DNA of 18,712 nt from Desulfobacteraceae bacterium (GCA_029287875.1 JARFQH010000176.1:1-18712); one strand, 5' to 3'. Numbered from the stretch's first letter, positions 1 through 8,742 are shown. Notes: a model not told the origin generated them from the letters alone. Made by a program: numbers and translations.

Positions 1-198
1 CCGGTGCCGGCGGTTGAAATTACCGACGAGGGCATATCCTTGAACAGTGCTGTTACCGAGTTCGAAAAGGCGCTGATCGTTCAAACCCTTGAAAAAACAA
101 AGTGGGTTAAAAACCAGGCAGCCAAACTCCTGCAGCTCAACCGCACAACCCTCGTCGAGAAGATCAAGCGCCACCGGCTCGAACCGGTTTCAGTGTGA
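1..198 (+). CDS. Sigma-54-dependent flagellar regulator, C-terminal fragment (FlrA/FleQ-like)
   Basis: This is the last 65 residues of a protein whose 5' part lies before the window; the frame is open from base 1 to the TGA at 196-198. The visible part is a Fis-type helix-turn-helix: an acidic/hydrophobic helix (EFEKALIVQTLEKTKWVKN) followed by QAAKLLQLNRTTLVEKIKRH. The RTTLVEKI recognition helix is typical of the DNA-binding end of sigma-54 enhancer-binding proteins, and this wording is especially close to FlrA/FleQ, the master activators of polar flagellar genes. Its position just upstream of an FlrC-like regulator and the flagellar cluster fits that role. The receiver-like and AAA+ domains cannot be checked, so FlrA/FleQ identity is inference; another NtrC-family regulator is possible. 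Confidence 0.75.
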   Translation, partial: PVPAVEITDEGISLNSAVTEFEKALIVQTLEKTKWVKNQAAKLLQLNRTTLVEKIKRHRLEPVSV

Positions 199-205
199 CT
201 TTTAA

Positions 206-405
206 AGGGTTCAAGGGGCCAAGGATTCCAGGGTTCGAGTGATTGGATAAAATCGCGCACGATTTTATTAAATTCCGCCATGGTGGGATCTTGCCGGTTA
301 AAGACATACCCGATAGACCAGATTGCATTCTTTCAGATCAGTAATTCTTTCCAAGTGTTTTTTTCTTCTTGCTTGAACCCTTGAATCCCAGACTCCTTGA
401 ATCCT
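206..405. repeat. Inverted repeat built from an 8-9 bp word (CTTGAACCC/CTTGAATCC)
   Basis: The 36-bp arm at 206-241 and the reverse complement of 370-405 match at 27 of 36 positions by my alignment. Both arms are themselves phased copies of a degenerate 8-9 bp word (AGGGTTCAAG / CTTGAACCC, CTTGAATCC). The 128-bp spacer contains a perfect 9-bp stem (247-255 with 260-268). It starts 8 bp after the stop of the upstream regulator. It could be a small non-autonomous mobile element or a low-complexity intergenic repeat; no transposase is present. Confidence 0.6.
247..268. other. Perfect 9-bp stem-loop downstream of the FlrA/FleQ-like gene
   Basis: ATAAAATCG, loop CGCA, then CGATTTTAT. The A-rich/T-rich outer stem with a small GC core resembles a weak bidirectional terminator for the preceding gene, but the stem is AT-rich and no separate U-tract follows. 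Terminator function is inference. Confidence 0.35.
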
Positions 406-722
406 GATGGAATGGTTATCGCTTTCGGATCTGCTCGATATTCTTTCTCTTTCCCCTCCAATAACACCACTTCGCGTCCATCCTGTTCTCCGTTAGCCAC
501 AGCTGCCCTGGGGGCGTCAAAGACCTGACGTGAACAGCGGCGATATTTGACGACGCATCGGCCTCTATATGCTCTATTTGGGGGGTGATCTGCGAAAGAA
601 TTTACGAGGTGCCGCATCGTCCGGCCTCCAGTACCGTGGGTGGTAAGGACAGCCGACATGGGAGGAAAAGCGAACCGACTTTCTCGGATCGCGTTGAAGC
701 TGTGACCATGCACCAAAACAGA

Positions 723-738
723 TGGCACGAAACTTGAA
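723..738 (+). promoter_or_regulatory. Sigma-54-like promoter upstream of the FlrC-like gene (imperfect -12)
   Basis: The sequence TGGCAC-GAAAC-TTGAA matches the -24 box exactly (consensus TGGCAY-N5-TTGCW), but the -12 dinucleotide is GA instead of GC. Transcription would start near 749, about 110 bp before the regulator's ATG. The GC of the -12 element is normally nearly invariant, so this may be weak or inactive. Confidence 0.35.
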
Positions 739-765
739 CATATTCCTGGCCGTTGCCGGCTGTCT

Positions 766-798
766 GGGAGAGATACGGTTATCTCCCGAAGTGTTTTT
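766..798 (+). other. Leader hairpin with downstream T-run
   Basis: GAGATA (770-775) pairs with TATCTC (780-785) around a CGGT loop. Allowing a 2-nt bulge, GGG at 766-768 extends the stem to CCC at 785-787. Five T residues follow at 794-798, six bases after the stem. It lies in the would-be 5' leader of the FlrC-like gene and could be an attenuator or weak terminator; the spacing to the T-run is long for a classical terminator. Confidence 0.25.
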
Positions 799-859
799 AA
801 AGCAGCGTCCGGTTTTGGAAAGAGAGTCGTGCCCATGAAGTGTCGTATGGTTTAACCGA

Positions 860-2230
<1,371 letters not shown>

Positions 2231-2260
2231 CGGGACGGCCGCACTTCGGCAGGGAACCCC

Positions 2261-2276
2261 TGGTACGAATTTTGCT
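2261..2276 (+). promoter_or_regulatory. Sigma-54 (-24/-12) promoter of the flgB operon
   Basis: TGGTAC-GAATT-TTGCT has GG (2262-2263) and GC (2274-2275) separated by exactly 10 bases. It differs from TGGCAC-N5-TTGCW at one position. The start would fall near 2287, leaving a leader of about 24 nt with a GAGGAGG ribosome site (2299-2304 region) before flgB at 2311. It sits right after the FlrC-like activator gene, as expected for its target. Confidence 0.8.
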
Positions 2277-2310
2277 CTTTAGCGGTCAGCCTGAATCGAG
2301 GAGGATATCC

Positions 2311-2736
2311 ATGGAAACGTTTAAACTGTGTGGCGGTTCGATTGAACTGTTGAGCCGCGCCCTTGATGTGCGGTCGTCGAACCACAATGTCATCGTGTCG
2401 AACATTGCCAACGCCGACACGCCGAACTACAAGGCGTTTCACGTCGAGGTCGAGAAGGAGATGGAAAAATTTGCCGACGACCCCGGACGTCTGCAGATGC
2501 GGCGCACCCAGCCGGCTCACATGCCCGTTGCGGCCGTTTCAGAAGTTCGCGGCACTGCGCGGGCCAGCGACACCCCGCAGTTCAGCTTGAGAGGGGACGG
2601 CAACACGGTCGACATTGACCGGTCGATGGCCGACCTGGCGGAGAACAACCTCTTGTACAACGCGGCCGCCCAGATCATCCAGCAGAAGTTTCAAGCACTG
2701 AAGTCCGCCATCCTCGGCGGCAACGGAGGGAAGTAA
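2311..2736 (+). CDS. flgB: Flagellar proximal rod protein FlgB
   Basis: A 141-residue proximal rod subunit, exported by the flagellar type III system and assembled in the periplasm above the MS ring. The N-terminal rod motif NHNVIVSNIANADTPNYKA is the hallmark of the FlgB/FlgC/FlgG family, and the C-terminal NNLLYNAAAQIIQQKFQALK forms the partner helix of the D0 coiled coil. The frame is open from 2227, but the ATG at 2311 (METFKLC) is chosen: it has a strong GAGGAGG site 6-10 bases upstream and lies downstream of the predicted sigma-54 start. First gene of the flgB-flgC-fliE-fliF-fliG unit; only 2 bases separate its stop from flgC. Confidence 0.95.
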   Translation: METFKLCGGSIELLSRALDVRSSNHNVIVSNIANADTPNYKAFHVEVEKEMEKFADDPGRLQMRRTQPAHMPVAAVSEVRGTARASDTPQFSLRGDGNTVDIDRSMADLAENNLLYNAAAQIIQQKFQALKSAILGGNGGK

Positions 2737-2738
2737 TT

Positions 2739-3176
2739 ATGGACTTTTTTGGCTCGCTTCACACCAGTTCAACGGGGCTCGCCGCGCAGCGTCTGCGGAT
2801 GAACCTCATCTCCAGCAACCTGGCCAACATCAACACCACGCGCACGGCCGAGGGCGGACCTTACCGGCGCAAGGACGCGGTCTTTGCAGCGGTCCAGACG
2901 CACCGATCATTTAAAAGGGCCCTGGACGATGCCCGGGGGGGCGAACGCGCCGAGGTCGAGATCGCCGGGGTGGTGGAAGACCCGGATCCATTTCAAAAGA
3001 AATATGACCCGCGCCACCCGGACGCCGATAAGATGGGCTACGTGCTGGTTCCCAAAATCAACTTGATGGAAGAAATGGTCAACATGATTACGGCCACCCG
3101 CAGCTACGAGGCCAATGTGACCGCAATTAAGGCCACCAAAAGCATGGCGCTGAAAGCGCTCGAGATAGGTCGCTAA
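2739..3176 (+). CDS. flgC: Flagellar proximal rod protein FlgC
   Basis: A 145-residue proximal rod protein. The N-terminal signature QRLRMNLISSNLANINTTRT and the C-terminal motif NLMEEMVNMITATRSYEANV are typical of FlgC and the axial-protein family, which pair in the D0 coiled coil. FlgC stacks with FlgB, FlgF and FlgG in the rod. The start lies 2 bases after flgB and the stop 2 bases before fliE, so translation is probably coupled. Length is normal for the family. Confidence 0.95.
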   Translation: MDFFGSLHTSSTGLAAQRLRMNLISSNLANINTTRTAEGGPYRRKDAVFAAVQTHRSFKRALDDARGGERAEVEIAGVVEDPDPFQKKYDPRHPDADKMGYVLVPKINLMEEMVNMITATRSYEANVTAIKATKSMALKALEIGR

Positions 3177-3178
3177 TA

Positions 3179-3481
3179 ATGAAAATTGATTCCGTTGAAT
3201 ACGTTCCCTTCACTCGGTCGATGTCTGCCGCGGTTCAACCGCCTGGCACTGCACCTTCCACACCTTCTTTCGGAGAGGCCATGCGGGAGGTGTTCGAATC
3301 CACCAACCGGCTCCAGGAGCAGGCCGACAACGAAATCCAGGCCCTTGCCGTCGGTAAGAACGGCGATCTTCACAAAACCATGATCGCCATGGAAGAAGCC
3401 GACGTATCGTTTCAATTGCTGATGCAGATTCGCAACAAGATCGTTGCCGCCTACCAGGAAATCATGCGGATGCAGATTTAA
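3179..3481 (+). CDS. fliE: Flagellar hook-basal body protein FliE
   Basis: A 100-residue protein that links the MS ring (FliF) to the proximal rod. The second half is characteristic: SFGEAMREVFESTNRLQEQADNEI... then GDLHKTMIAMEEADVSFQLL and the C-terminal RNKIVAAYQEIMRMQ found in nearly all FliE proteins. The N-terminal 30 residues are Pro/Ala-rich and variable, as usual. It starts 2 bases after the flgC stop and ends 27 bases before fliF. Confidence 0.95.
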   Translation: MKIDSVEYVPFTRSMSAAVQPPGTAPSTPSFGEAMREVFESTNRLQEQADNEIQALAVGKNGDLHKTMIAMEEADVSFQLLMQIRNKIVAAYQEIMRMQI

Positions 3482-3507
3482 CCGGTTGCCGAGAAGGAGA
3501 GCAGTAG

Positions 3508-5097
3508 ATGGCAGTGAACAACGCGGGTCTTCAAATCAGGAACCTGCTGGCAAGCCTGAGTCCGGCCAAGAAAATTTCCCTGGCCGTCATGATCATCGGC
3601 ACGATTACCGGCTTTGCCCTGTTGATGTCCTGGACCGGAAAGCCGGATTTCCGCAATCTCTACGCCAACCTGGCGCCGGAGGATGCCGGCGAAATTCTGA
3701 ATTACCTGAAGGAGCAGAATATTCCGTATCGGGTCACAGAAAACGGCGCCGGCATCGAGATTCCCCAAGACCGCGTTCACGAATGCCGCATGTCGCTGGC
3801 CTCGAAGGGGCTGCCCCAAGGCGGTGGGATCGGGTTCGAGGTTTTCGACAACACCAAGCTCGGCATGACCGAGTTCGTCCAAAACGTCAATTATCAGAGG
3901 GCTTTGCAGGGAGAACTGTCGCGCACCATTAACCGCATTGCCGAAGTGGAGAGTTCCCGGGTTCACATCGTCATGCCGGTCAAGTCGCTGTTCATCGACC
4001 AGGAAGAGCTGGCAACTGCATCGGTGGTGTTGAAACTGCGGCGGGGCAAGTGGTTGACAGGCGATCAGGTTCAGAGCGTCGTGCACTTGGTTTCCTCGAG
4101 CGTGTCGCGGCTCAAACCTGAAAACGTCACCGTGGTGGACACCTCAGGTAAGCTGCTGGCCGGTTTTTCGGACCGTTCGGAGGTTACGCGGCTCAGCTCC
4201 GACCAGCTCGATTACCAGGAAAGCTTGGAACGCAGCCTGGAGGGACGGATCAAGTCGATGCTCGAAAAAGCACTCGGCCGGGACACGGCCATCGTCAGAC
4301 TCTCCGCCGCCCTCGATTTCAAACGCCAGGAAATGACCGAAGAGCGGTTTTATCCCGATAACCGGGTGATCCGCAGCGAGCAGATGCTGCAGGAAAAGTC
4401 GGGGGAGCCGGCGGCGATTCCGGCCGGTATTCCGGGGGTGAGGTCAAATATTGCCAAGAATGCTTCGGGCACCGGCAGCGGAAACTCCGAATTCGAGAAG
4501 AACGACCGCACTGTCAATTACGAAATCGGCAAACTCACCAGCCACACGATCGAACCAGTGGCGCGTCTCAAACGTGTATCGGTGGCTGTGATCGTCGACG
4601 GGACTTATCAACAGCCGGAAAAGTCGGCCGCCGGACGCGAAGCAAAGTACATTCCCCGGACCGCCGAAGAAATGGCACAACTGGAAAAAATCGTGAAAGG
4701 CGCCATTAATTTTGATGCCGACCGCGGCGATACCGTCGAGTTGGTCAACATTCCCTTCCAGACCGAAAAGGTGGCAGACCTGCCGGAAGACAATACGCCG
4801 CCCGGCTGGGCCGAACGGTTGCAACCGTACGCCGGAACGCTCAAGTACATGCTTCTCGGAATCTTTTTGTTGTTTTCCTTTATGTTCGTGGTGCGGCCGA
4901 TAACCAAATGGTTGACTTCCGGCAGCACCGGCGACGTCGAACTCCTGCAGCAACTGCCGAAGACCGTCGGCGAGATCGAACGCGAATTCGGAGGGGCCAC
5001 GGCCGCCATGCCATATCGGGACGAAATCAACCGCCTGCTGACGGCCGAGGGGGATATATCAACGGACGTGATGCGCGACTGGATGAAAGAAAGTTAG
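3508..5097 (+). CDS. fliF: Flagellar MS-ring protein FliF
   Basis: A 529-residue inner-membrane protein that forms the MS ring, the platform for rod and export gate. There is an N-terminal membrane segment at about 23-42, then the ring-building motifs (NLYANLAPEDAGEILNYLKE; IPQDRVHECRMSLASKGLPQ; FVQNVNYQRALQGELSRTI; SSRVHIVMPVKSLF). A linker of about 300-340 is followed by a second membrane segment at about 446-468 (YMLLGIFLLFSFMFVVRPI). The cytoplasmic tail ends DVMRDWMKES and matches the FliG-binding end of FliF. A clear AGAAGGAGAG ribosome site precedes the ATG. fliG begins 4 bases after the stop. Length is within the family range. Confidence 0.97.
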   Translation: MAVNNAGLQIRNLLASLSPAKKISLAVMIIGTITGFALLMSWTGKPDFRNLYANLAPEDAGEILNYLKEQNIPYRVTENGAGIEIPQDRVHECRMSLASKGLPQGGGIGFEVFDNTKLGMTEFVQNVNYQRALQGELSRTINRIAEVESSRVHIVMPVKSLFIDQEELATASVVLKLRRGKWLTGDQVQSVVHLVSSSVSRLKPENVTVVDTSGKLLAGFSDRSEVTRLSSDQLDYQESLERSLEGRIKSMLEKALGRDTAIVRLSAALDFKRQEMTEERFYPDNRVIRSEQMLQEKSGEPAAIPAGIPGVRSNIAKNASGTGSGNSEFEKNDRTVNYEIGKLTSHTIEPVARLKRVSVAVIVDGTYQQPEKSAAGREAKYIPRTAEEMAQLEKIVKGAINFDADRGDTVELVNIPFQTEKVADLPEDNTPPGWAERLQPYAGTLKYMLLGIFLLFSFMFVVRPITKWLTSGSTGDVELLQQLPKTVGEIEREFGGATAAMPYRDEINRLLTAEGDISTDVMRDWMKES

Positions 5098-5101
5098 CCG
5101 T

Positions 5102-6079
5102 ATGGATGCGAGAAATCTACCGGGCCCACTGAAGGTCGCCATTCTGATCCAGGCTCTGGACCAAGGGGCTGCGCAGAGGATCATCGGCGGTTTGAACGAT
5201 AAGGAACGGAAGCTCATCCACAGCCACCTGAACCAGATGGGGCCGGTGGCACCGGGCCTGATCGAGAAAGTCGCCCGGGAATTCGCCCAGAAACTTCAGC
5301 AGGTCCGCAACCGGCGGGCAGGCAATGGTGACCCGAAAAAAGCGGCCAGCAAACAGATCGACGGTTCGAAAGATTCGGCCGACGGTTCGAACCTCAAGGC
5401 TGTGCTCTCCCTGGCGCCTGACCAGCTCTTCGAGTTGATCAAAGACGAGCATCCGCAAACAATCGCCATCGTTCTGGTTCACCTTGAGACCGCCGTGGCG
5501 AGCGACATCCTGTCGGAGATGCCCGATGACCTCAAGGCAGAGGTGGCCGTGAGGATCGCAGGGCTGGACAAGGTCAGTGCCGGAATGGTGGCGGAGATCA
5601 ACTGCGTGTTCGAAGAGATTCTGAAGAACAAGGATGCCTCCGTCACCCGGCTGACCGGCGGCGTCGAGCGCCTGGCGGAAATTCTGAACCAGAGCGATGA
5701 ACACTCCAGCCAGTTGGTTTTGAGTCAAATCGAAGAAAGTGATCCCGACCTTGCGGCGCAGATCAAACAGATGATGTTTGTTTTCGAAGACCTCGTTCTG
5801 GTCGACGACCGCGGATTCCAGAAGGTGCTGCGCAAGGTCGAAACGGCCGAATTGGCGATGGCCCTGAAGGCGGCCTCTCAGGAAGTTAAAGACAAGGTCT
5901 TCCGCAACATGTCGGCCCGCGCCGGAGAAATGTTGACAGAAGAGATCTCCAACATGGGGCCGGTGCGAATGAAGGACGTTTCCGATGCGCAGCAGAAGAT
6001 CACCTTGATCATTCAGGAAATGGAATCCAAGGGCGAACTGCTTGTCGGCGGCCGGAGGGGCGAGGAATTCGTTTCCTAA
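5102..6079 (+). CDS. fliG: Flagellar motor switch protein FliG
   Basis: A 325-residue C-ring/rotor protein, cytoplasmic, that binds FliF by its N domain, FliM by its middle domain and the stator by its C domain. The middle-domain EHPQTIA (116-122) and FliG signatures GGVERLAEILN and MFVFEDL (225-231) are visible. The C-terminal torque helix region DDRGFQKVLRKVET...KVFRNMSARAGEML keeps the alternating charged residues. The protein ends with the usual GPVRMKDVSDAQQKI helix and a short acidic tail. A variable linker (about 70-98) joins the first two domains. It follows fliF by 4 bases and is the last gene before a 439-bp repeat-containing gap. Confidence 0.96.
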   Translation: MDARNLPGPLKVAILIQALDQGAAQRIIGGLNDKERKLIHSHLNQMGPVAPGLIEKVAREFAQKLQQVRNRRAGNGDPKKAASKQIDGSKDSADGSNLKAVLSLAPDQLFELIKDEHPQTIAIVLVHLETAVASDILSEMPDDLKAEVAVRIAGLDKVSAGMVAEINCVFEEILKNKDASVTRLTGGVERLAEILNQSDEHSSQLVLSQIEESDPDLAAQIKQMMFVFEDLVLVDDRGFQKVLRKVETAELAMALKAASQEVKDKVFRNMSARAGEMLTEEISNMGPVRMKDVSDAQQKITLIIQEMESKGELLVGGRRGEEFVS

Positions 6080-6091
6080 CCCGATTAGGCC

Positions 6092-6254
6092 TTAGGGCTC
6101 ACTCAAAAATAACTTCACATTTTGAACGCCGATGCATCCCGTCCGGCTGCGTTGCGAAAACTCGGAATATCCAGATATTCCTGCGATTTCGCGCCTTGCC
6201 GGCCGAGCGCCTCAACGCCCAAAATTGCGCACTTATATTTTCGTGAACCCTTAA
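6092..6254. repeat. Approximately 160-bp imperfect palindrome
   Basis: The centre is a perfect 8-bp arm pair GGAATATC-CA-GATATTCC (6164-6181). Moving outward, blocks on the left recur in the reverse complement of the right arm: GCGAAA, CCGGC, ATTTTG..CG..GA.GC, and finally TTA(A)GGG[CT]TCAC at the two ends. Each arm is about 80 bases, broken by short mismatches and 1-base indels. In RNA it would fold into a long, imperfect hairpin just after fliG. This layout fits a dispersed palindromic repeat or MITE remnant, or a structured terminator region. No second full copy is in the window. Confidence 0.7.
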
Positions 6255-6277
6255 AACGAAAATAGAATCAGACCCGC

Positions 6278-6330
6278 AAATAGAAATTTGAAACTTGAAA
6301 CTCGAAATTCAGAACCCGGAGCCCGGAACC
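6278..6330 (+). repeat. 53-bp heptamer-phased repeat, copy 1
   Basis: The tract reads as 7-base units: TTTGAAA, CTTGAAA, CTCGAAA, TTCAGAA, CCCGGAG, CCCGGAA. It matches the reverse complement of 17143-17195 at 45 of 53 positions by my alignment. Both copies lie in intergenic space, one upstream of fliH and one upstream of fliQ. Function unknown. Confidence 0.7.
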
Positions 6331-6518
6331 AGTAGGGGCTTAAGGGTCACGACCGCTTTACACGAAAATAAGGTGGGCGCCTCCACCCGGATAACCCGTT
6401 TCAAATGGCGGCTGAAATTCGCCGCAAAGGGGTCTAAGTCCGAACCAGTCCCTTTTTCAAAAAGTGCTATGAGCATTAAAGACCACCGTGGGTGAGTACT
6501 TACTTGGGGAGACATAAT

Positions 6519-7268
6519 TTGAACCACGAAAATGCCTTTCAGCTTCACTACTTTCCGGAAATACCACTGGAGCGTACCGATTCCTGCCGGACAATCCGAA
6601 AGGACCATACTCACTTTCACGGTCACGGTTTTGTGCGGGATGGCGGCGGTGTCGCCTGGTCGAATCTCTCTAAGGATGACACGCTGCCGCCGGCACTTTC
6701 CCGCAAATCGCTCGACGAAATCGAAACCCAGGCGTACATTCGCGGATTCAACAAGGGCGAGAAGGCTGGCTTTGAATCCGCCGCGGAGAAGATCGAGTCT
6801 TTGAGACGAATACTGGACGAGGCCGTCGAGGCGCTTGGACATGCCCGGTACAGGATTCAACGCGACACCGAGAAAGAAATCCTCGAACTGGTTCTGGCCG
6901 TCGCTGGCCGGATTGTCGGCCATGAGGTCCAAACCAACCGCGAAGCCATCGTTGCGGTGGTGCGTGAGGCGCTGCAGAAGGTCGACAATCAGGATACGGT
7001 CGTGATTAAAATGAATCCGGCCGATATCGATTTCTTGGAGCGATTGCAGTTGCCGTTTTCAAGCCTTTCACGAAATCCGGCCGGCTTGCGGATCGAAGCC
7101 GATGACAGTGTCGGCATCGGCGGCTGCCTGATCGAAACCGATGGCGGCGACATCGATGCCCGGATCGAAAGCCGGCTGAGGATCGTCGGGGAGACTTTCC
7201 GGAAAAAACTGGGCCAAGGTTTACCGGTACATGAAACCGAAGCGTTGAACGGCGGGGCGAAAGAGTGA
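6519..7268 (+). CDS. fliH: Flagellar assembly protein FliH (export ATPase regulator/stator)
   Basis: About 249 residues from the chosen start. FliH dimers hold and regulate the FliI ATPase and tether it to the C ring through FliN. Visible features: a glycine-repeat helix (GFNKGEKAGFES, GxxxG spacing), a long coiled-coil region (ESLRRILDEAVEALGHARYR), then the E/V-type peripheral-stalk-like C domain (LVLAVAGRIVGHEVQTNREA ... VVIKMNPADIDFLERL ... SVGIGGCLIETDGGDIDARI). The TTG at 6519 is preferred because GGGGAGA lies 6-7 bases upstream; an in-frame GTG at 6492 without a ribosome site is the alternative. Its TGA overlaps the fliI GTG (GTGA), so the two genes are coupled. Confidence 0.9.
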   Translation: MNHENAFQLHYFPEIPLERTDSCRTIRKDHTHFHGHGFVRDGGGVAWSNLSKDDTLPPALSRKSLDEIETQAYIRGFNKGEKAGFESAAEKIESLRRILDEAVEALGHARYRIQRDTEKEILELVLAVAGRIVGHEVQTNREAIVAVVREALQKVDNQDTVVIKMNPADIDFLERLQLPFSSLSRNPAGLRIEADDSVGIGGCLIETDGGDIDARIESRLRIVGETFRKKLGQGLPVHETEALNGGAKE

Positions 7269-8626
7269 CGCAGAATGCTCTCGATTTGAAAAAGTATCGC
7301 TCCTGTCTGGACGGGTGCAATCTGGTCTGTGCCCGGGGACGGGTGACCAACGTCATCGGCCTGATGGTCGAGGCCGTTGGTCCGGCCTGCCGGTTGGGGA
7401 CGGTGTGTGAGATTCAGCCCGGCGGCGAGGCGCGAGCCGTTACGGCCGAGGTCCTCGGGTTTCGTGACGACCGCGTCTTGCTGATGCCGCTTGAAGAGAT
7501 GCGCGGCATCGGTCCCGGCTGCCTGGTGACGGCGCGGCAGGACCGCGCTGTCATACCGGTTGGCAGAGGTCTCCTGGGCCGCGTCGTCGACGGTCTCGGG
7601 CTGCCGATCGACGGCAAGGGGCCCATCGTCAACGAGGCCGAATATCCAATCTACGCCGAGCCCTTGAACCCCTTGAAGCGATCGCGTATCCGCACCCCTC
7701 TCGATATCGGCGTGCGGGCCGTCAATGGGTTGCTCACCATCGGCTGCGGACAGCGGGTGGGGATTTTTGCCGGTTCCGGCGTCGGCAAGAGCATTCTGCT
7801 CGGAATGATGGCCCGTCACACGGCCGCCGACGTCAACGTGATCGCATTGATCGGGGAGCGGGGCAGGGAAGTCAACGAGTTCATCGAAAAAGAACTGGGT
7901 GAGGAAGGCTTGAAGCGCTCGGTCATCGTCGTGGCGACCTCGGACCACCTGCCCCTGATTCGTCTGCGCGGCGCCTATATCGCCACGGCTATCGCAGAGT
8001 ACTTCAGGGATCTCGGTCAGAACGTCCTGCTGATGATGGATTCGGTCACCCGTTTTGCCATGGCCCAGCGTGAAATCGGCCTGGCCCTCGGCGAACCGCC
8101 AACGACCAAAGGCTATACCCCGTCGGTTTTCACGCTGTTACCGCGCCTGCTGGAAAGGGCCGGGACCTCGGCCGGAAGAGGCACCATCACCGGGCTGTAC
8201 ACCGTCCTCGTGGAAGGTGACGATACTAACGAGCCGATTGCCGACGCCCTGAGGGCGACTCTGGACGGCCACATCTGCTTGTCCCGTGAACTGGCCATGC
8301 AGAATCACTACCCGGCCATCGATGTTCTGAGTAGCATCAGCCGGGTTATGGACGATGTCGTCGGCCCCGGGCAACGGGAATGGGCTCGGACGTTCAATTC
8401 GATTTTGGCCACCTACAAAAAGTCCGAAGATCTGATCAATATCGGAGCCTATGTCGCCGGAAGCAGCAGCCGGATCGACCGCGCCATCCGCATGATCAAC
8501 CGCATCAATGAGTACCTGACCCAGGAGGTGGCCGCACGGGTGACCATCGAGGAGAGCGTGAACCAGCTGGAAGAAATGATCATGCTGGCGGGCAGCGCTG
8601 CCGCACATACGACCACCGCCGAATAA
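7265..8626 (+). CDS. fliI: Flagellum-specific ATPase FliI
   Basis: A 453-residue F1-like hexameric ATPase of the flagellar export apparatus. It has Walker A FAGSGVGKS at 168-176 and Walker B LLMMD ending at Asp259. The flagellar-type signature is NPLKRSRIRTPLDIGVRAVN, followed by REIGLALGEPPTTKGYTPSVF and the C-terminal helical domain ending in an Ala/Thr-rich tail. The start is a GTG overlapping the fliH stop by 4 bases. Length is typical. FliH, FliI and FliJ are encoded together as expected, although 116 AT-rich bases separate fliI from fliJ. Confidence 0.97.
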   Translation: MTQNALDLKKYRSCLDGCNLVCARGRVTNVIGLMVEAVGPACRLGTVCEIQPGGEARAVTAEVLGFRDDRVLLMPLEEMRGIGPGCLVTARQDRAVIPVGRGLLGRVVDGLGLPIDGKGPIVNEAEYPIYAEPLNPLKRSRIRTPLDIGVRAVNGLLTIGCGQRVGIFAGSGVGKSILLGMMARHTAADVNVIALIGERGREVNEFIEKELGEEGLKRSVIVVATSDHLPLIRLRGAYIATAIAEYFRDLGQNVLLMMDSVTRFAMAQREIGLALGEPPTTKGYTPSVFTLLPRLLERAGTSAGRGTITGLYTVLVEGDDTNEPIADALRATLDGHICLSRELAMQNHYPAIDVLSSISRVMDDVVGPGQREWARTFNSILATYKKSEDLINIGAYVAGSSSRIDRAIRMINRINEYLTQEVAARVTIEESVNQLEEMIMLAGSAAAHTTTAE

Positions 8627-8742
8627 ACCCCAACATTGAATAAACAACATGGCAAAGAATAGTCAATGGTTTGCTATTATAAACGATATCATGTTTTAAA
8701 CGTAAATTTCTGGATTTTGCAACGTTAGGGTAAACTCAATTT

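Larger units (their letters stand above)
199..859. other. 661-bp gap without a recognisable gene
   Basis: No convincing coding frame was found on either strand; the short minus-strand frames lack family features and overlap the flanking genes. The gap holds an inverted repeat (206-241 with 370-405), a perfect 9-bp hairpin at 247-268, a sigma-54-like promoter at 723-738 and a bulged hairpin with a T-run at 766-798. In many flagellar regulons a sensor kinase (FlrB/FleS) lies between the FlrA-like and FlrC-like genes; nothing here resembles one. Confidence 0.6.
6080..6518. other. 439-bp gap with repeats between fliG and fliH
   Basis: No coding frame with family features was found. Contents in order: a small perfect hairpin overlapping the fliG stop (CCTAA 6075-6079 with TTAGG 6085-6089); a long imperfect palindrome (6092-6254); a heptamer-phased repeat (6278-6330); a fragment resembling one palindrome arm (6338-6375); and plain sequence to the fliH ribosome site. 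No sigma-54 box was seen, so fliHIJ may depend on read-through from the flgB promoter or on an unrecognised promoter. Confidence 0.6.

Noticed and set aside
333..836. 167-residue minus-strand reading frame in the gap before the FlrC-like gene
   Set aside because: No domain, composition or ribosome site supports it, and it translates across the inverted repeat.
3022..3029. GCCGATAA, an exact sigma-28 -10 sequence, inside flgC
   Set aside because: It encodes conserved-looking residues within flgC, lacks a -35 box, and no gene start follows at a sensible distance.
6969..7948. Long minus-strand reading frames opposite fliH/fliI and other genes
   Set aside because: They are shadows of GC-rich coding sequence on the + strand; the + strand proteins are clear flagellar family members.
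8627..8742. Promoter in the AT-rich fliI-fliJ spacer
   Set aside because: No -24/-12 pair with correct spacing and no convincing -35/-10 pair could be found by eye.
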